A DNA stretch of 11,005 nt from Euryarchaeota archaeon UBA202 (GTDB taxonomy: Archaea; Thermoplasmatota; E2; UBA202), in assembly GCA_002502685.1 (NCBI GenBank), contig DAQA01000030.1, positions 1-11,005 of the forward strand, read 5' to 3'. Made by a program: the position numbers and the translations under genes. Under the pieces are notes generated by a model. It was not told where the DNA came from, did not search any database, and saw only the letters and a list, made by a program, of their open reading frames with translations. Each line of letters starts with the position of its first letter. Position 1 is the first letter of the stretch. Of the stretch, positions 1-6,912 are shown piece by piece.

Positions 1-181
1 GGGGGAGTTTATGGTAATCGGTAAAGGAAGGGATATCATAAGTTTTACCCATGCGGGAAACACGTTCCTTGTTGCTATCACATAGGTACACTTCATCAAT
101 TTTTTTTTCATCCATTAATTCTTTGAGGGATCGAACATGATTTTTTCCCCATTGCCCCGTGCCAATAACGGCAATTTTCAT
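1..181 (-). CDS. Gfo/Idh/MocA-family sugar oxidoreductase, N-terminal part
   Basis: Only the first 60 residues lie in the window; the gene continues off the left edge. It opens with a beta-strand and the dinucleotide-binding motif GTGQWG (residues 7-12), followed by helix NHVRSLKELM and the second strand VYLCDSN (31-37). This is the start of the NAD(P)-binding Rossmann fold of Gfo/Idh/MocA oxidoreductases. The start ATG (179-181) overlaps the TGA of the upstream aminotransferase gene as ATGA, so translation is probably coupled and no separate ribosome site is needed. Beside an aminotransferase and an acetyltransferase, the expected role is oxidation of the C3 hydroxyl of a UDP-sugar to a ketone (WbpB/GnnA-like), supplying the aminotransferase. 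The family call is firm from the motif and context; the substrate is inferred. Confidence 0.85.
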   Translation of the reverse strand, partial: MKIAVIGTGQWGKNHVRSLKELMDEKKIDEVYLCDSNKERVSRMGKTYDIPSFTDYHKLP

Positions 182-1266
182 TTCAGCCACTCCATAATAT
201 ACTGACAGACAACCTCAACCTGTTCACTTGTCAAAGAAGGGGATAATGGAAGGGAGAGTACCTCTTTCGCTATTTTTTCGGTAACGGGCATGGGCCCCCT
301 ATTGTATGGCTTGATGGAGGGTTGCAGATGGACGGGGACAGGATAATGAATACCTGTCCCAATATCTTTATCTTTGAGATATTTCTGTAGGTCATCCCTT
401 TTTTTATGTCTGATGACAAAGAGATGATATACATGCTTGGCCCATTCCGCCTCAATGGGTAGTATCACATCTTCATCCGTAAGCAAGCGGGTATACAATG
501 AGGCATGTTGCCTTCTTTTTTCAATCCAATCAGGGAGATGTTTGAGTTGGACAGATCCTATGGCAGCCAACAATTCACTCATCCGGTAATTGAATCCCGC
601 AAGGTCATGTTCATATTTTTTTCCCTCCAATCGACCTTGGTCCACCAATGCCCGGGCTGTGACAGCATAGTCTTCATCATTAGTGGTTATCATCCCACCA
701 TCACCAGCGACCGTCATGTTTTTTGAGGGAAAAAAACTAAAACAAGCCATATCCCCTATGCCCCCCACTTTCTCTTTACCCTTGTAGATCGCCCCATGTG
801 CTTGACATGCATCTTCAAGGATTCTCACATCATGATCCTCTGCAAGATCCTTTAAGGGATCCATGTCACAGGGATGACCATACAAATGCACAGGGATTAT
901 TGCCCGTGTTTTTTTGGTAATGTTTCTTTTAACATCGTCCACATCAAGTGTATATGTCTTTTCATCAACCTCAGCAAAAACAGGTATGGCACCGATATGT
1001 AATAACGGCGAGGCAGTAGCCACAAATGTATGGGAAGGAATAATCACCTCATCACCTTTTTTTATCCCTAGGGTGAGTAATGCCACATGCAATGCCGATG
1101 TACCCGAATTGGTGGCTACAGCATAGCGTGCTTCACAGAAACCCGCAAATTTTTCCTCAAAAGTTTTTCCCTCTGGGCCCTTCACAAATCTTTTACTATC
1201 AAGGACACGAAGTGCTGCATCCCGTATTTCATCATCTACAAACATTTCCGTGATGTTTATTTTCAT
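178..1266 (-). CDS. DegT/DnrJ/EryC1/StrS-family PLP-dependent sugar aminotransferase
   Basis: This 362-residue protein has the usual family length. Visible landmarks are the PLP-phosphate region NSGTSALH (53-60), the acidic EDACQAHGA segment (151-159) that contacts the pyridine ring and substrate, and SFFPSKNMTVAGDGG (177-191), where K182 is the expected Schiff-base lysine. The late motifs NYRMSELLAAIG and GIHYPVPVHLQP are also typical. It would transaminate a keto-nucleotide sugar using glutamate. An upstream in-frame ATG exists five codons earlier, but a GGAGG sits correctly before the ATG at 1264-1266, so I chose that start. The gene overlaps the acetyltransferase stop (ATGA) upstream and the Gfo/Idh start (ATGA) downstream, so the three form one tight operon. 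With those partners it is probably WbpE/GnnB-like, acting at C3 of a UDP-sugar; the substrate is inferred. Confidence 0.92.
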   Translation of the reverse strand: MKINITEMFVDDEIRDAALRVLDSKRFVKGPEGKTFEEKFAGFCEARYAVATNSGTSALHVALLTLGIKKGDEVIIPSHTFVATASPLLHIGAIPVFAEVDEKTYTLDVDDVKRNITKKTRAIIPVHLYGHPCDMDPLKDLAEDHDVRILEDACQAHGAIYKGKEKVGGIGDMACFSFFPSKNMTVAGDGGMITTNDEDYAVTARALVDQGRLEGKKYEHDLAGFNYRMSELLAAIGSVQLKHLPDWIEKRRQHASLYTRLLTDEDVILPIEAEWAKHVYHLFVIRHKKRDDLQKYLKDKDIGTGIHYPVPVHLQPSIKPYNRGPMPVTEKIAKEVLSLPLSPSLTSEQVEVVCQYIMEWLK

Positions 1267-1883
1267 TGTGTTTCCTCCCATTCATAGGGTGTTTGATAGT
1301 AGCCCAATGGGCACTCTAGATCACGTATCTTTTTTGTAACCCGAGCGGGATTTCCCTGGGCAACACTATCTGGTGGGATATCCTTTGTTACCACCGATCC
1401 AGCACCAATCAATGAATTTTTCCCTATAGTCACCCGGGGTAAAATGGTGACATTTCCCCCAATTTTGGCGTTTTCATTAATAATGACATGTTTTGCACAT
1501 TCCTCAAATTTGGGGCAGGGTGGATGCAAAATATTAAGGATAGTGAGGCGAGGTCCGAGCCATGCTCTTTTTTTGATGATAACAAATTCGGGGATGAAGC
1601 AATGGGAATGAATCCTCACATCGTCCTCTATGAGACTCTCTCTTTCTACAACTGTGTGTGAGCCAATGCTGACATTGTTACCAATGGTATTGTTTTCACG
1701 TATCAGGACAGCATGACCCGTTTGAAAATTATTACCTATTGTGTTTCCTGCATAGATGACAGTGTGTGAACGGATAATTGCCTGGTCCCCAATAGTAAGT
1801 TTCCCTGCTTGGTGTTTGGGTTGTAGCCCAAGTTCAACATAGTCCCCAAGGGTAACATTTTTCCCCAATGTCACATTCTGCAT
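1263..1883 (-). CDS. Left-handed beta-helix (hexapeptide repeat) sugar N-acetyltransferase
   Basis: This 206-residue protein is built almost entirely of hexapeptide repeats of the form [LIV]-G-x-x. Examples are VTLGKNVTLGDYVELG near the N-terminus and IGGNVTILPRVTIGKNSLIG at 141-160, followed by the classic end GAGSVVTKDIP (160-170) and QGNPAR (176-181). Such proteins are trimeric acetyl-CoA-dependent acyltransferases. A loop at 118-131 carries two cysteines (PCPKFEEC) of unknown role. It is the first gene of the leftward operon and would acetylate the amino group installed by the aminotransferase (WbpD-like). No ribosome site precedes the ATG; an AT-rich TATA-like stretch about 25 bases upstream suggests a leaderless message. 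Its last codons overlap the aminotransferase start. The fold is clear; the exact acceptor is inferred from neighbours. Confidence 0.9.
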   Translation of the reverse strand: MQNVTLGKNVTLGDYVELGLQPKHQAGKLTIGDQAIIRSHTVIYAGNTIGNNFQTGHAVLIRENNTIGNNVSIGSHTVVERESLIEDDVRIHSHCFIPEFVIIKKRAWLGPRLTILNILHPPCPKFEECAKHVIINENAKIGGNVTILPRVTIGKNSLIGAGSVVTKDIPPDSVAQGNPARVTKKIRDLECPLGYYQTPYEWEETQ

Positions 1884-2009
1884 GTTTTGATGAATACCCT
1901 CTTGTATTAAAATATTGTTTAAATAAACAATATAGGTGGGAAAAAAATAGCCTCTTTTTTGAAAGATTTTTCACAATTTTATTATATTATAGTGGCATAA
2001 ACATTGTAA
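1884..2009. promoter_or_regulatory. Divergent promoter region with 22-bp inverted repeat
   Basis: This 126-base gap separates the leftward acetyltransferase operon from the rightward glycosyltransferase. A perfect inverted repeat, ATATTGTTTA-AA-TAAACAATAT, lies at 1912-1933, next to the TATA-like run expected for the leftward transcript, so it is placed like an operator. For the rightward gene, TTATATTAT at 1982-1990 is a good TATA box about 25 bases ahead of the GTG start, implying a leaderless transcript. Promoter assignments are by position and base pattern only. Confidence 0.5.
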
Positions 2010-2996
2010 GTGACACCAAAGGTAACATTTATAATCCCTGTTAAAAACGAGGAACGATTCCTCGAGCCCTGTATCAAATCCCTTTTATCATTGGATTATC
2101 CTAAGGATAAGGTGGAGATTGTTTTTGCTGAGGGGAAATCAACAGATAACACTCGGGTAATTATTGAAAGATACACAAAAAAAAATAAAAATATAAAAAT
2201 TCTTGATAACCCCACGGGTAATACATCTATTGGGAGAAATATCTGTGTTGAGAATGCGACAGGTGATTTTATCATGAATTTTTCTGGTCATGCGGTGGCA
2301 CCCAAGGATTTCCTCACCATTATCATGAAAAAATTTAATGGCCAGCCAGTCGAGGTCGCGGGGGTGGGGGTCTCAAATATCTCCCCGGACAAACAGACGT
2401 TTAATGCACACGTTGCAGGAGCCGCATTCCTAGGGTTTATGGCCGGCTCAGGATTTTTCATGCAAAATACCGTTTTCAAGGATGAACGATTTGTGGAACA
2501 TATGTCATTTACGTGCTACCGCAAAGAAATATTTGACGAGGTGGGTAACTTTGACCCCGAGTTCTGGTGCGGACAGGATGCCGAGTTTGATATTCGGGTA
2601 AGAAAAAAGGGGTATAAGATACTCTATATCCCTGATACTTCTATTTTCCACTATAAAAGGGACAATCCCCGGGCACTATTTCATCAGCTATATCGATATG
2701 GAATCGCACGGATGAAGATAATAAAGAAGCATCCACGGACATGGAGGATATTCCATTTTTTCCCATCCTTTTTTGTCCTGGGTGTTGCATTCTTCATTTT
2801 CTTAGCAATTCTACATATTATCCCATGGGTTATAATCGGATTACTTATTCTTGTCTATGTAGGTTTATGCTTTCTAAGCACCGCACAAGTGACTAAGAAC
2901 CCATTGATAATCATGACAAGCTTGTTTTATTACCTATTAATTAAACTTGCCTATGGGATAGGATTTATCAGGGGAATTCTCCCCGCACGATTATAA
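2010..2996 (+). CDS. Family 2 glycosyltransferase with C-terminal membrane segments
   Basis: The 328-residue protein starts with a GT-A fold: strand VTFIIPVKNE (5-14), EGKSTDNT (41-48) in the nucleotide-binding position, and GNTSIGRNICVENATGDFIM (70-89). Where most GT2 enzymes have DxD, this one has NFSGHAVAPKD (90-100). This resembles the DGHA-type segment of ExoA-like enzymes but lacks the first aspartate. The acceptor-site motif is GQDAEFDIRVRKKGY (188-202), followed by a positively charged LFHQLYRYGIARMKIIKKH segment. Three hydrophobic stretches (about 248-268, 270-290 and 298-320) would anchor it in the membrane with the catalytic domain in the cytoplasm. It probably adds a sugar to a lipid-linked glycan. 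The start is GTG at 2010, supported by the TATA box about 25 bases upstream. Whether the missing aspartate affects activity cannot be told from sequence. Confidence 0.88.
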   Translation: MTPKVTFIIPVKNEERFLEPCIKSLLSLDYPKDKVEIVFAEGKSTDNTRVIIERYTKKNKNIKILDNPTGNTSIGRNICVENATGDFIMNFSGHAVAPKDFLTIIMKKFNGQPVEVAGVGVSNISPDKQTFNAHVAGAAFLGFMAGSGFFMQNTVFKDERFVEHMSFTCYRKEIFDEVGNFDPEFWCGQDAEFDIRVRKKGYKILYIPDTSIFHYKRDNPRALFHQLYRYGIARMKIIKKHPRTWRIFHFFPSFFVLGVAFFIFLAILHIIPWVIIGLLILVYVGLCFLSTAQVTKNPLIIMTSLFYYLLIKLAYGIGFIRGILPARL

Positions 2997-3027
2997 TATA
3001 ACAGGTGGAAAAAACCTGGTTTATCTG
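2997..3027. terminator. Hairpin between convergent genes
   Basis: A short stem (CAGGT at 3002-3006 with ACCTG at 3014-3018, A-rich loop) sits in the 31-base gap between two convergent genes, where both transcripts must end. It is flanked by AT-rich sequence and could serve both directions. The stem is short, so this is tentative. Confidence 0.35.
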
Positions 3028-4296
3028 TCACCAACAGAGTCCTTCATAGATGATATCCTTTTGTGTTTTAATGATGTGGCGTCCATCAATGACAACGGGT
3101 TTTTTCATGGGGCTGAAATCAATATCAGCAAATTCTTTCCACCCTGTGAGAATGAGGCACCCCATGGCATCCTTTAATGCTTCTGGGACACTAGAGGGAT
3201 AGTCGATGTGGGGAAATACTTTTTCCATATTGCTCGAGGCAATGGGGTCAAAAGCAGCAACCCGGGCCTCCTTGTGTAACAATTCCCGTATGAGGGGAAT
3301 GGACCGGGATTCCCTAATATCATCTGTGCCAGGTTTAAAGGCAAGACCAAGAACAGCTATCTTTTGACCCTTTATAGTGGAAACATGTTTCCTAAGAATC
3401 TCAAGCATTATGAGTGGTTGATTGTCATTTACTTTCATGACTGCATTTAAAAGAAACATGTCTAATCCTTTGGTACATCCATGGGAGACAAGTGCTGCTA
3501 CATCCTTGGGGAAACATGAGCCTCCAAAACCGGCTCCAGCTTGTAAAAAATGAGGAGAAATCCTATGATCCATTCCCACAGCATTCATGACATCATAGAC
3601 ATCAATATCAAGTTTTTTGCACACGTTGCCAATTTCGTTTGTAAAAGAGATCTTGGTTGCCAACAATGCATTGGATGCATATTTTATCATTTCAGCCACG
3701 GTAGGACTGACATTGACAAGGGGTGCATCAATACCTGTGTAGATTTTTTGGAGGAGATCACTAGATTTTTTATCAAGTGTACCAATGACAATGCGGTCAG
3801 GGTATTGAAAATCATGTATTGCTTTTCCTTCACGTAAGAATTCAGGATTCATGGCAACACTAAAATCCTTCCCCTCCTTTTTCCCAGAAACCTTTTCAAG
3901 GAGAGGGATAATTATATTCCGTGTTGTCCCCGGAACAACGGTACTCTTAACAACAATAAGATGCCATTTATCAATAAACTGCCCAATAATCCTTGTTGCC
4001 TCTTTTACATAGGAAAGATCGATGCTTCCATCGGTCCTAGATGGTGTCCCAACACAAATAAAGGTGATATTAGACTGGGACAACGCAACCTTATAATCTG
4101 TGGTGGCAGTAAGTCTTTCCTTGTTACGTTTAAGCATCTCAGAAAGATCTTCCTCATGTATCGGGGCTATACCCTTGTTTATCTTGTCCACCTTTTCCGA
4201 ATCCACATCGACACAGATAACCTCATGACCCTTGTCAGCAAAACAGACACCCGTGACAAGACCCACATATCCTGCCCCAATGATGGAAATTTTCAT
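3028..4296 (-). CDS. UDP-glucose/GDP-mannose dehydrogenase family protein, probably UDP-glucose 6-dehydrogenase
   Basis: At 422 residues it has full family length. The N-terminal NAD-binding motif is GAGYVG (7-12). Next come CVGTPSRTDGSIDL (81-94), KSTVVPGTT (117-125) and NPEFLREGKAI (150-160). The central helix MIKYASNALLATKISFTNE (203-221) holds the conserved lysine and asparagine. GAGFGGSCFPKD (254-265) contains the catalytic cysteine C261, and the C-terminal UDP-binding half carries VLGLAFKPGTDDIRESRS (315-332). The NPEFLREG form is typical of UDP-glucose dehydrogenases rather than UDP-HexNAc dehydrogenases (WbpA/WecC), so the likely reaction is UDP-glucose to UDP-glucuronate with 2 NAD+. 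In this neighbourhood an amino-sugar substrate cannot be excluded. Its ATG at 4294-4296 has no ribosome site. A TATA box at about 4320-4331 fits a leaderless message and lies only a few bases from the left integration boundary. Confidence 0.9.
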   Translation of the reverse strand: MKISIIGAGYVGLVTGVCFADKGHEVICVDVDSEKVDKINKGIAPIHEEDLSEMLKRNKERLTATTDYKVALSQSNITFICVGTPSRTDGSIDLSYVKEATRIIGQFIDKWHLIVVKSTVVPGTTRNIIIPLLEKVSGKKEGKDFSVAMNPEFLREGKAIHDFQYPDRIVIGTLDKKSSDLLQKIYTGIDAPLVNVSPTVAEMIKYASNALLATKISFTNEIGNVCKKLDIDVYDVMNAVGMDHRISPHFLQAGAGFGGSCFPKDVAALVSHGCTKGLDMFLLNAVMKVNDNQPLIMLEILRKHVSTIKGQKIAVLGLAFKPGTDDIRESRSIPLIRELLHKEARVAAFDPIASSNMEKVFPHIDYPSSVPEALKDAMGCLILTGWKEFADIDFSPMKKPVVIDGRHIIKTQKDIIYEGLCW

Positions 4297-4319
4297 GAGG
4301 GGTATATCTAGCCATTTGA

Positions 4320-4331
4320 TATAAATTTATA
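4320..4331 (-). promoter_or_regulatory. TATA box of the nucleotide-sugar dehydrogenase gene
   Basis: TATAAATTTATA is a 12-bp palindrome, so it could fire in either direction. It lies about 24 bases ahead of the dehydrogenase ATG and ends 7 bases before the decayed tRNA copy at 4339. The integrated DNA therefore begins directly behind this promoter and displaces whatever originally lay upstream, which was probably the tRNA-Gly gene itself. Confidence 0.5.
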
Positions 4332-4338
4332 CCAAAAA

Positions 4339-4376
4339 TTGAGTGCGGCCACCAGAATTTGAACCAGGACCTAAGC
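4339..4376 (-). repeat. Decayed att copy of the tRNA-Gly 3' half
   Basis: The first 15 bases (TTGAGTGCGGCCACC) match the tRNA-Gly 3' end and flank exactly. After that the match continues with scattered changes through the T-arm (AGAATTTGAACCAGGAC) and fades at the anticodon stem (CTAAGCTTTAAAA). Most substitutions are G to A or C to T. This is the leftmost boundary of the integrated DNA. Confidence 0.75.
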
Positions 4377-4711
4377 TTTAAAATCCTTCCAAAAACAGAA
4401 GAGATGGAAGATAAAAAAGAAAACAATTCAATGGAGATCTCTCTTTGCTTGAATTACAAAGGGTAAACAAAGACGGGTTATATCAAATAAAAAAACTTTT
4501 TAATTGGCTATCTTGAATTTTGTAGGATTGAAAAAAAAACAAAGCAAAAAAAACATTCCATTATCTCAAAAATAGAAACAACAGACAGAAAGTTTTTTCC
4601 CACAGTAAAAAGGTCTATCAAATTTATCTATTACTGCATTATTTTGGCTGCGGATGGGACAAGGAAATTAAGTTACCAGCAGAGCCATTTTATATACCAA
4701 AATGACTTATA
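4341..4711 (+). pseudogene. Decayed tyrosine-integrase C-part (core-binding region only)
   Basis: This is a paralogue of the segment at 7046-7399. Read in the matching frame it keeps recognisable pieces: LSLLELQ, DGLYQIKKLFNWL, then KKVYQIYLLLHYFGCGWDKE and the ending AEPFYIPK followed by TGA (4701-4703 region). In between are several in-frame stops and length changes, so it cannot be expressed whole. It corresponds to the SAM-like N-terminal core-binding domain of archaeal tyrosine integrases. The catalytic domain with its R...HxxR...Y residues is absent. The last part (from 4649) is almost identical to the other copy, whereas the first 300 bases are strongly diverged, so the two parts have different histories. 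Confidence 0.75.
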
Positions 4712-4776
4712 AAGACCAATCTGTTTATATTGGTCAAAAATGTCTTTTTACCCGGTTTTATAACGATTTTTATTTG
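4649..4776 (+). repeat. 128-bp near-identical repeat, copy 1 (partner 7343-7470)
   Basis: By eye this block differs from 7343-7470 at only two positions (an A/G near the start and a C/G in the proline codon region). It holds the last integrase codons, the stop, a TATA-like TTATAAAG, an inverted repeat GACCAAT-(8)-ATTGGTC at 4714-4735, and the first 40 or so bases of a downstream gene that survives only at the other copy. Flanking sequence on both sides is far less similar, giving sharp edges. Confidence 0.9.
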
Positions 4777-5397
4777 ACAAAGTATAATTTTTTTTATATT
4801 AATATAAAAAAAATTATTTAGCCATCTTTGTACACCTTTTTTTATGCTCAAGGAGTGGTTTTTTGGTTATAGTACCAAAAGTGACGTAAATCTTTTTTCC
4901 ATAGTAGGCCCCTTTCACCAACTTTCCTTCTCTGAAAAATCACATATTACGCCCAATAATTTTTAATAAGGGGTTTCCTAACTATAATAGCAATATCGAT
5001 TGTATGGCTCTAAAAAAGGCCTTTAAATGCATACCATGAAAATGAAGATAGCGGTGCCAGGCTTCTCCTTCACCCGTACCTAAAAAATAAAAAAAATTTG
5101 TATTTTTTTGTAATTTTTTTGCAGCTAGTGAACCGGTATGTTAGCAAAGAGAATATATGGTGCAGTTAAAGCCCACGATACTACACGTTTTCCAAAAAAA
5201 TGAATGTTCACTTGTACGGTAGGAACCCTTTTTAACCCAAAATACAAGTCATACACAACCATCATTAATCAGCACCATCCCATAGAAAAACTCTGTCAGC
5301 ACATACCTATAATGGATATAATAGGAATTTCTGCTAGAGAATAAGATTCATAAATATATCCTTCCATTCCAGTTATATAAAGTGTAAATCCTAAGAA
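4777..5397. other. Non-coding decayed stretch with a 34-bp perfect palindrome
   Basis: No convincing gene is seen on either strand in these 620 bases. The left edge holds a perfect palindrome at 4784-4817 (each arm ATAATTTTTTTTATATT or its complement), bracketed by ACAAAG (4777-4782) and CTTTGT (4826-4831). The palindrome starts 8 bases after the 128-bp repeat breaks off at 4776. The remainder is AT-rich with long A and T runs (for example 5085-5122) and short open stretches without recognisable content. At the right end, TTATATAA at 5373-5380 is the probable TATA box of the winged-helix gene. Confidence 0.6.
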
Positions 5398-5661
5398 ATG
5401 AGAGCAAAAAAGAAATATGCAGTATTACTAAAAATGGAACCCTGGGACGGATGCATAAGTTCTTTTGATGTCTGCATAGAACTAAATTATAAACGCCGAT
5501 TTTCTGCAGCCAAAATTCTACTTGAATTATACAGAGGTGGTTATCTGAAGCGACGGGAAGTCCCCAAAAACGTGTCACTCTTTGGAAAAAAAACCTACGG
5601 GGGGCCACAAATATCACTACTCACTAACAGAGAAGGGAAAGAAGAAATTAAAATGGATTAA
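5398..5661 (+). CDS. Winged-helix DNA-binding protein
   Basis: This is an 87-residue protein. Residues 20-50 (ISSFDVCIELNYKRRFSAAKILLELYRGGYLKR, quoted here only by position 20-52) read as the helix-turn-helix of a winged-helix fold with a recognition helix ending in GGYLKR. It is followed by the wing, with GGPQ at 68-71 and SLLTNREGKEEIK (73-85), which matches the common archaeal ending in which an x-SLT-x-x-G strand leads to a last helix. Such proteins are typical transcription regulators of archaeal plasmids and proviruses. The TATA box at 5373-5380 lies about 20-25 bases before the ATG and no ribosome site is present, so the transcript is probably leaderless. It sits alone between non-coding stretches in the left element. 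The fold call is from pattern; its target is unknown. Confidence 0.65.
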   Translation: MRAKKKYAVLLKMEPWDGCISSFDVCIELNYKRRFSAAKILLELYRGGYLKRREVPKNVSLFGKKTYGGPQISLLTNREGKEEIKMD

Positions 5662-6083
5662 GGCACAGGGATACTATTAAAAAAGAGAATAGAAAAAAAA
5701 GGCAAACGAAAGGATGATTCTGACAGAGGGTGTATCATAACGTCATGAGATTACCCTTAATTTTTTATTCACTTTTCTACTAGCAGAAAAGTGACAATAA
5801 TTATTTCTTTGCCTTTTGGCCATATTTATAAAGAGCTGCCCATCTGTTTTAAAAAAGATCTTGCTAGGATAAAAATAATTAAGTAATTGGAAAAATTTAG
5901 AAAGATTTATAAAAAGGGTTTATACCCTCCCTCGTTTTCTATATAAATATTCACTAGCTTTATTACACATGGAATAACCAAATGTCATCTGTCTATATAG
6001 CGTCCTAATGGGGACACCGATGACATTTGACCTCTCCATATTTGAGGGCAAAGCAAATAAATCGTATTATTAAAGAGGTAACT
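5662..6083. promoter_or_regulatory. Upstream region of the TPR gene with two inverted repeats
   Basis: No gene is seen here. CACTTTTCT-(6)-AGAAAAGTG at 5770-5793 is a perfect 9-bp-arm hairpin. A TATA-like TCTATATAAATA lies at about 5939-5950. Downstream of it, CAAATGTCATC (5979-5989) pairs perfectly with GATGACATTTG (6019-6029), so the predicted leader RNA would fold into an 11-bp stem before the ribosome site AGAGGT (6073-6078). This could be an operator or a leader-RNA control element for the TPR gene; nothing in the sequence decides between them. Confidence 0.4.
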
Positions 6084-6638
6084 ATGACGGGACACTGGGA
6101 TGAACATGGATGGTGGGTTGTTGAGTTCAAAGATGAGGAACTCACAGAAGTTAAGCCTGAAAAAAGTTTAGAGAAAACTAGAGGTATGTGGTTGTTAAAG
6201 GGCTATCTTCTCGGTAAAAATGGAAGATATGAAGATGCATTACAGTTTAGTGAAGAAGTTTTGAAGATAAATCCGAGGAGTGAAGATGCATGGTGGCTTA
6301 AAGGGTCTAGCCTTGGATCTATGGGTAAGCATGAGGAGGCGATTATGTGTTTTGATAAGGCTTTAAAGATAGATCCCAATTATGAGGATGCATGGTGTAA
6401 TAAGGGCATAATACTTCGTGAGATGGGTAGGTATGAAGATGCGATAGAGTGTCTCGTTGAAGCTTTGAAGATCTATCCACGTTATGTCTATGCGTGGTGT
6501 AATAGGGCATTGGCTCTCTGGGAGCTTGGCAGATATGAAGAGGCAGTAAAATGTGTTAATACGGCTTTGAATGTAAACCCAGAGGATGAAGATGTTATTA
6601 GCTTGAGAAAAGATTTTTTAGATAATTTATCAAAATAA
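6084..6638 (+). CDS. Tetratricopeptide-repeat (TPR) protein
   Basis: The protein is 184 residues long. After a tryptophan-rich N-terminus (HWDEHGWWVVEF) come four consecutive 34-residue TPR units at about 34-67, 68-101, 102-135 and 136-169. Each has the W/G...G-R-Y-E-D-A...A-L-K-I-P pattern (for example GRYEDALQFSEEVLKINP and GKHEEAIMCFDKALKIDP). TPR arrays mediate protein-protein binding, and no enzymatic domain is attached. I chose the ATG at 6084 because AGAGGT sits six bases before it. A TTG further upstream (6027) keeps the frame open but lies inside the inverted repeat and lacks a ribosome site. It is the largest gene of the left element; its partner is unknown. The very regular repeats and tidy start argue for a working gene among decayed neighbours. 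Confidence 0.88.
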   Translation: MTGHWDEHGWWVVEFKDEELTEVKPEKSLEKTRGMWLLKGYLLGKNGRYEDALQFSEEVLKINPRSEDAWWLKGSSLGSMGKHEEAIMCFDKALKIDPNYEDAWCNKGIILREMGRYEDAIECLVEALKIYPRYVYAWCNRALALWELGRYEEAVKCVNTALNVNPEDEDVISLRKDFLDNLSK

Positions 6639-6701
6639 ATTTGCCTTATTGTCAGCACTGGACAGGATAAAAATAGAGTTTAAATTAAACCATAACAGGG
6701 A

Positions 6702-6812
6702 TTAGTATCTCATTAAAAACCGTGAGCCACACTTGGGACATTTTGAAAGAAATGACACGCATTCTTTCCATTTGGTTCTCTTCCATTCATAGCCACACTT
6801 TAAACATTTCAT
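6702..6812 (-). CDS. Tiny zinc-ribbon protein (36 residues)
   Basis: Read on the minus strand, ATG at 6810-6812 to TAA at 6702-6704 encodes a 36-residue protein. It has CLKCGYEWKR near the start and CPKCGSRF near the end, giving two CxxC knuckles separated by about 18 residues, a typical one-zinc ribbon. A further Cys (residue 18) lies between them. Archaeal elements often carry such mini zinc ribbons; functions range from DNA or RNA binding to protein contacts and none can be assigned here. It is convergent with the TPR gene and lies between it and the RHH gene. A purine-rich AGAGAG lies 7-12 bases before the ATG as a weak ribosome site. Confidence rests on the four well-placed cysteines. 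Confidence 0.65.
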   Translation of the reverse strand: MKCLKCGYEWKRTKWKECVSFLSKCPKCGSRFLMRY

Positions 6813-6884
6813 TGTTAGCTCTCTTTTTCCTTTATCTAGATATACAGATCCTATTAATCATTTTTATTATGTGATAGAACGCTT

Positions 6885-6912
6885 AATATTGATATAACAC
6901 GTATTAATACGT
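6885..6912 (+). promoter_or_regulatory. RHH gene promoter with 14-bp palindromic operator
   Basis: ACGTATTAATACGT (6899-6912) is a perfect palindrome that ends directly at the ATG of the RHH gene. TTGATATAAC just before it is TATA-like. RHH proteins bind short palindromes and commonly repress their own genes, so this is a natural autoregulatory site. The assignment is positional. Confidence 0.5.

Noticed and set aside
3550..4311. Plus-strand open frames opposite the nucleotide-sugar dehydrogenase
   Set aside because: They lie wholly on the antisense of a clearly conserved gene and show no recognisable domain.
4850..4980. Short minus-strand open stretch of about 34 codons
   Set aside because: No start with support, no recognisable motif, and it lies in decayed DNA.
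6027..6083. TTG at 6027 as the start of the TPR protein
   Set aside because: No ribosome site, it lies inside an inverted repeat, and the ATG at 6084 has AGAGGT correctly placed.
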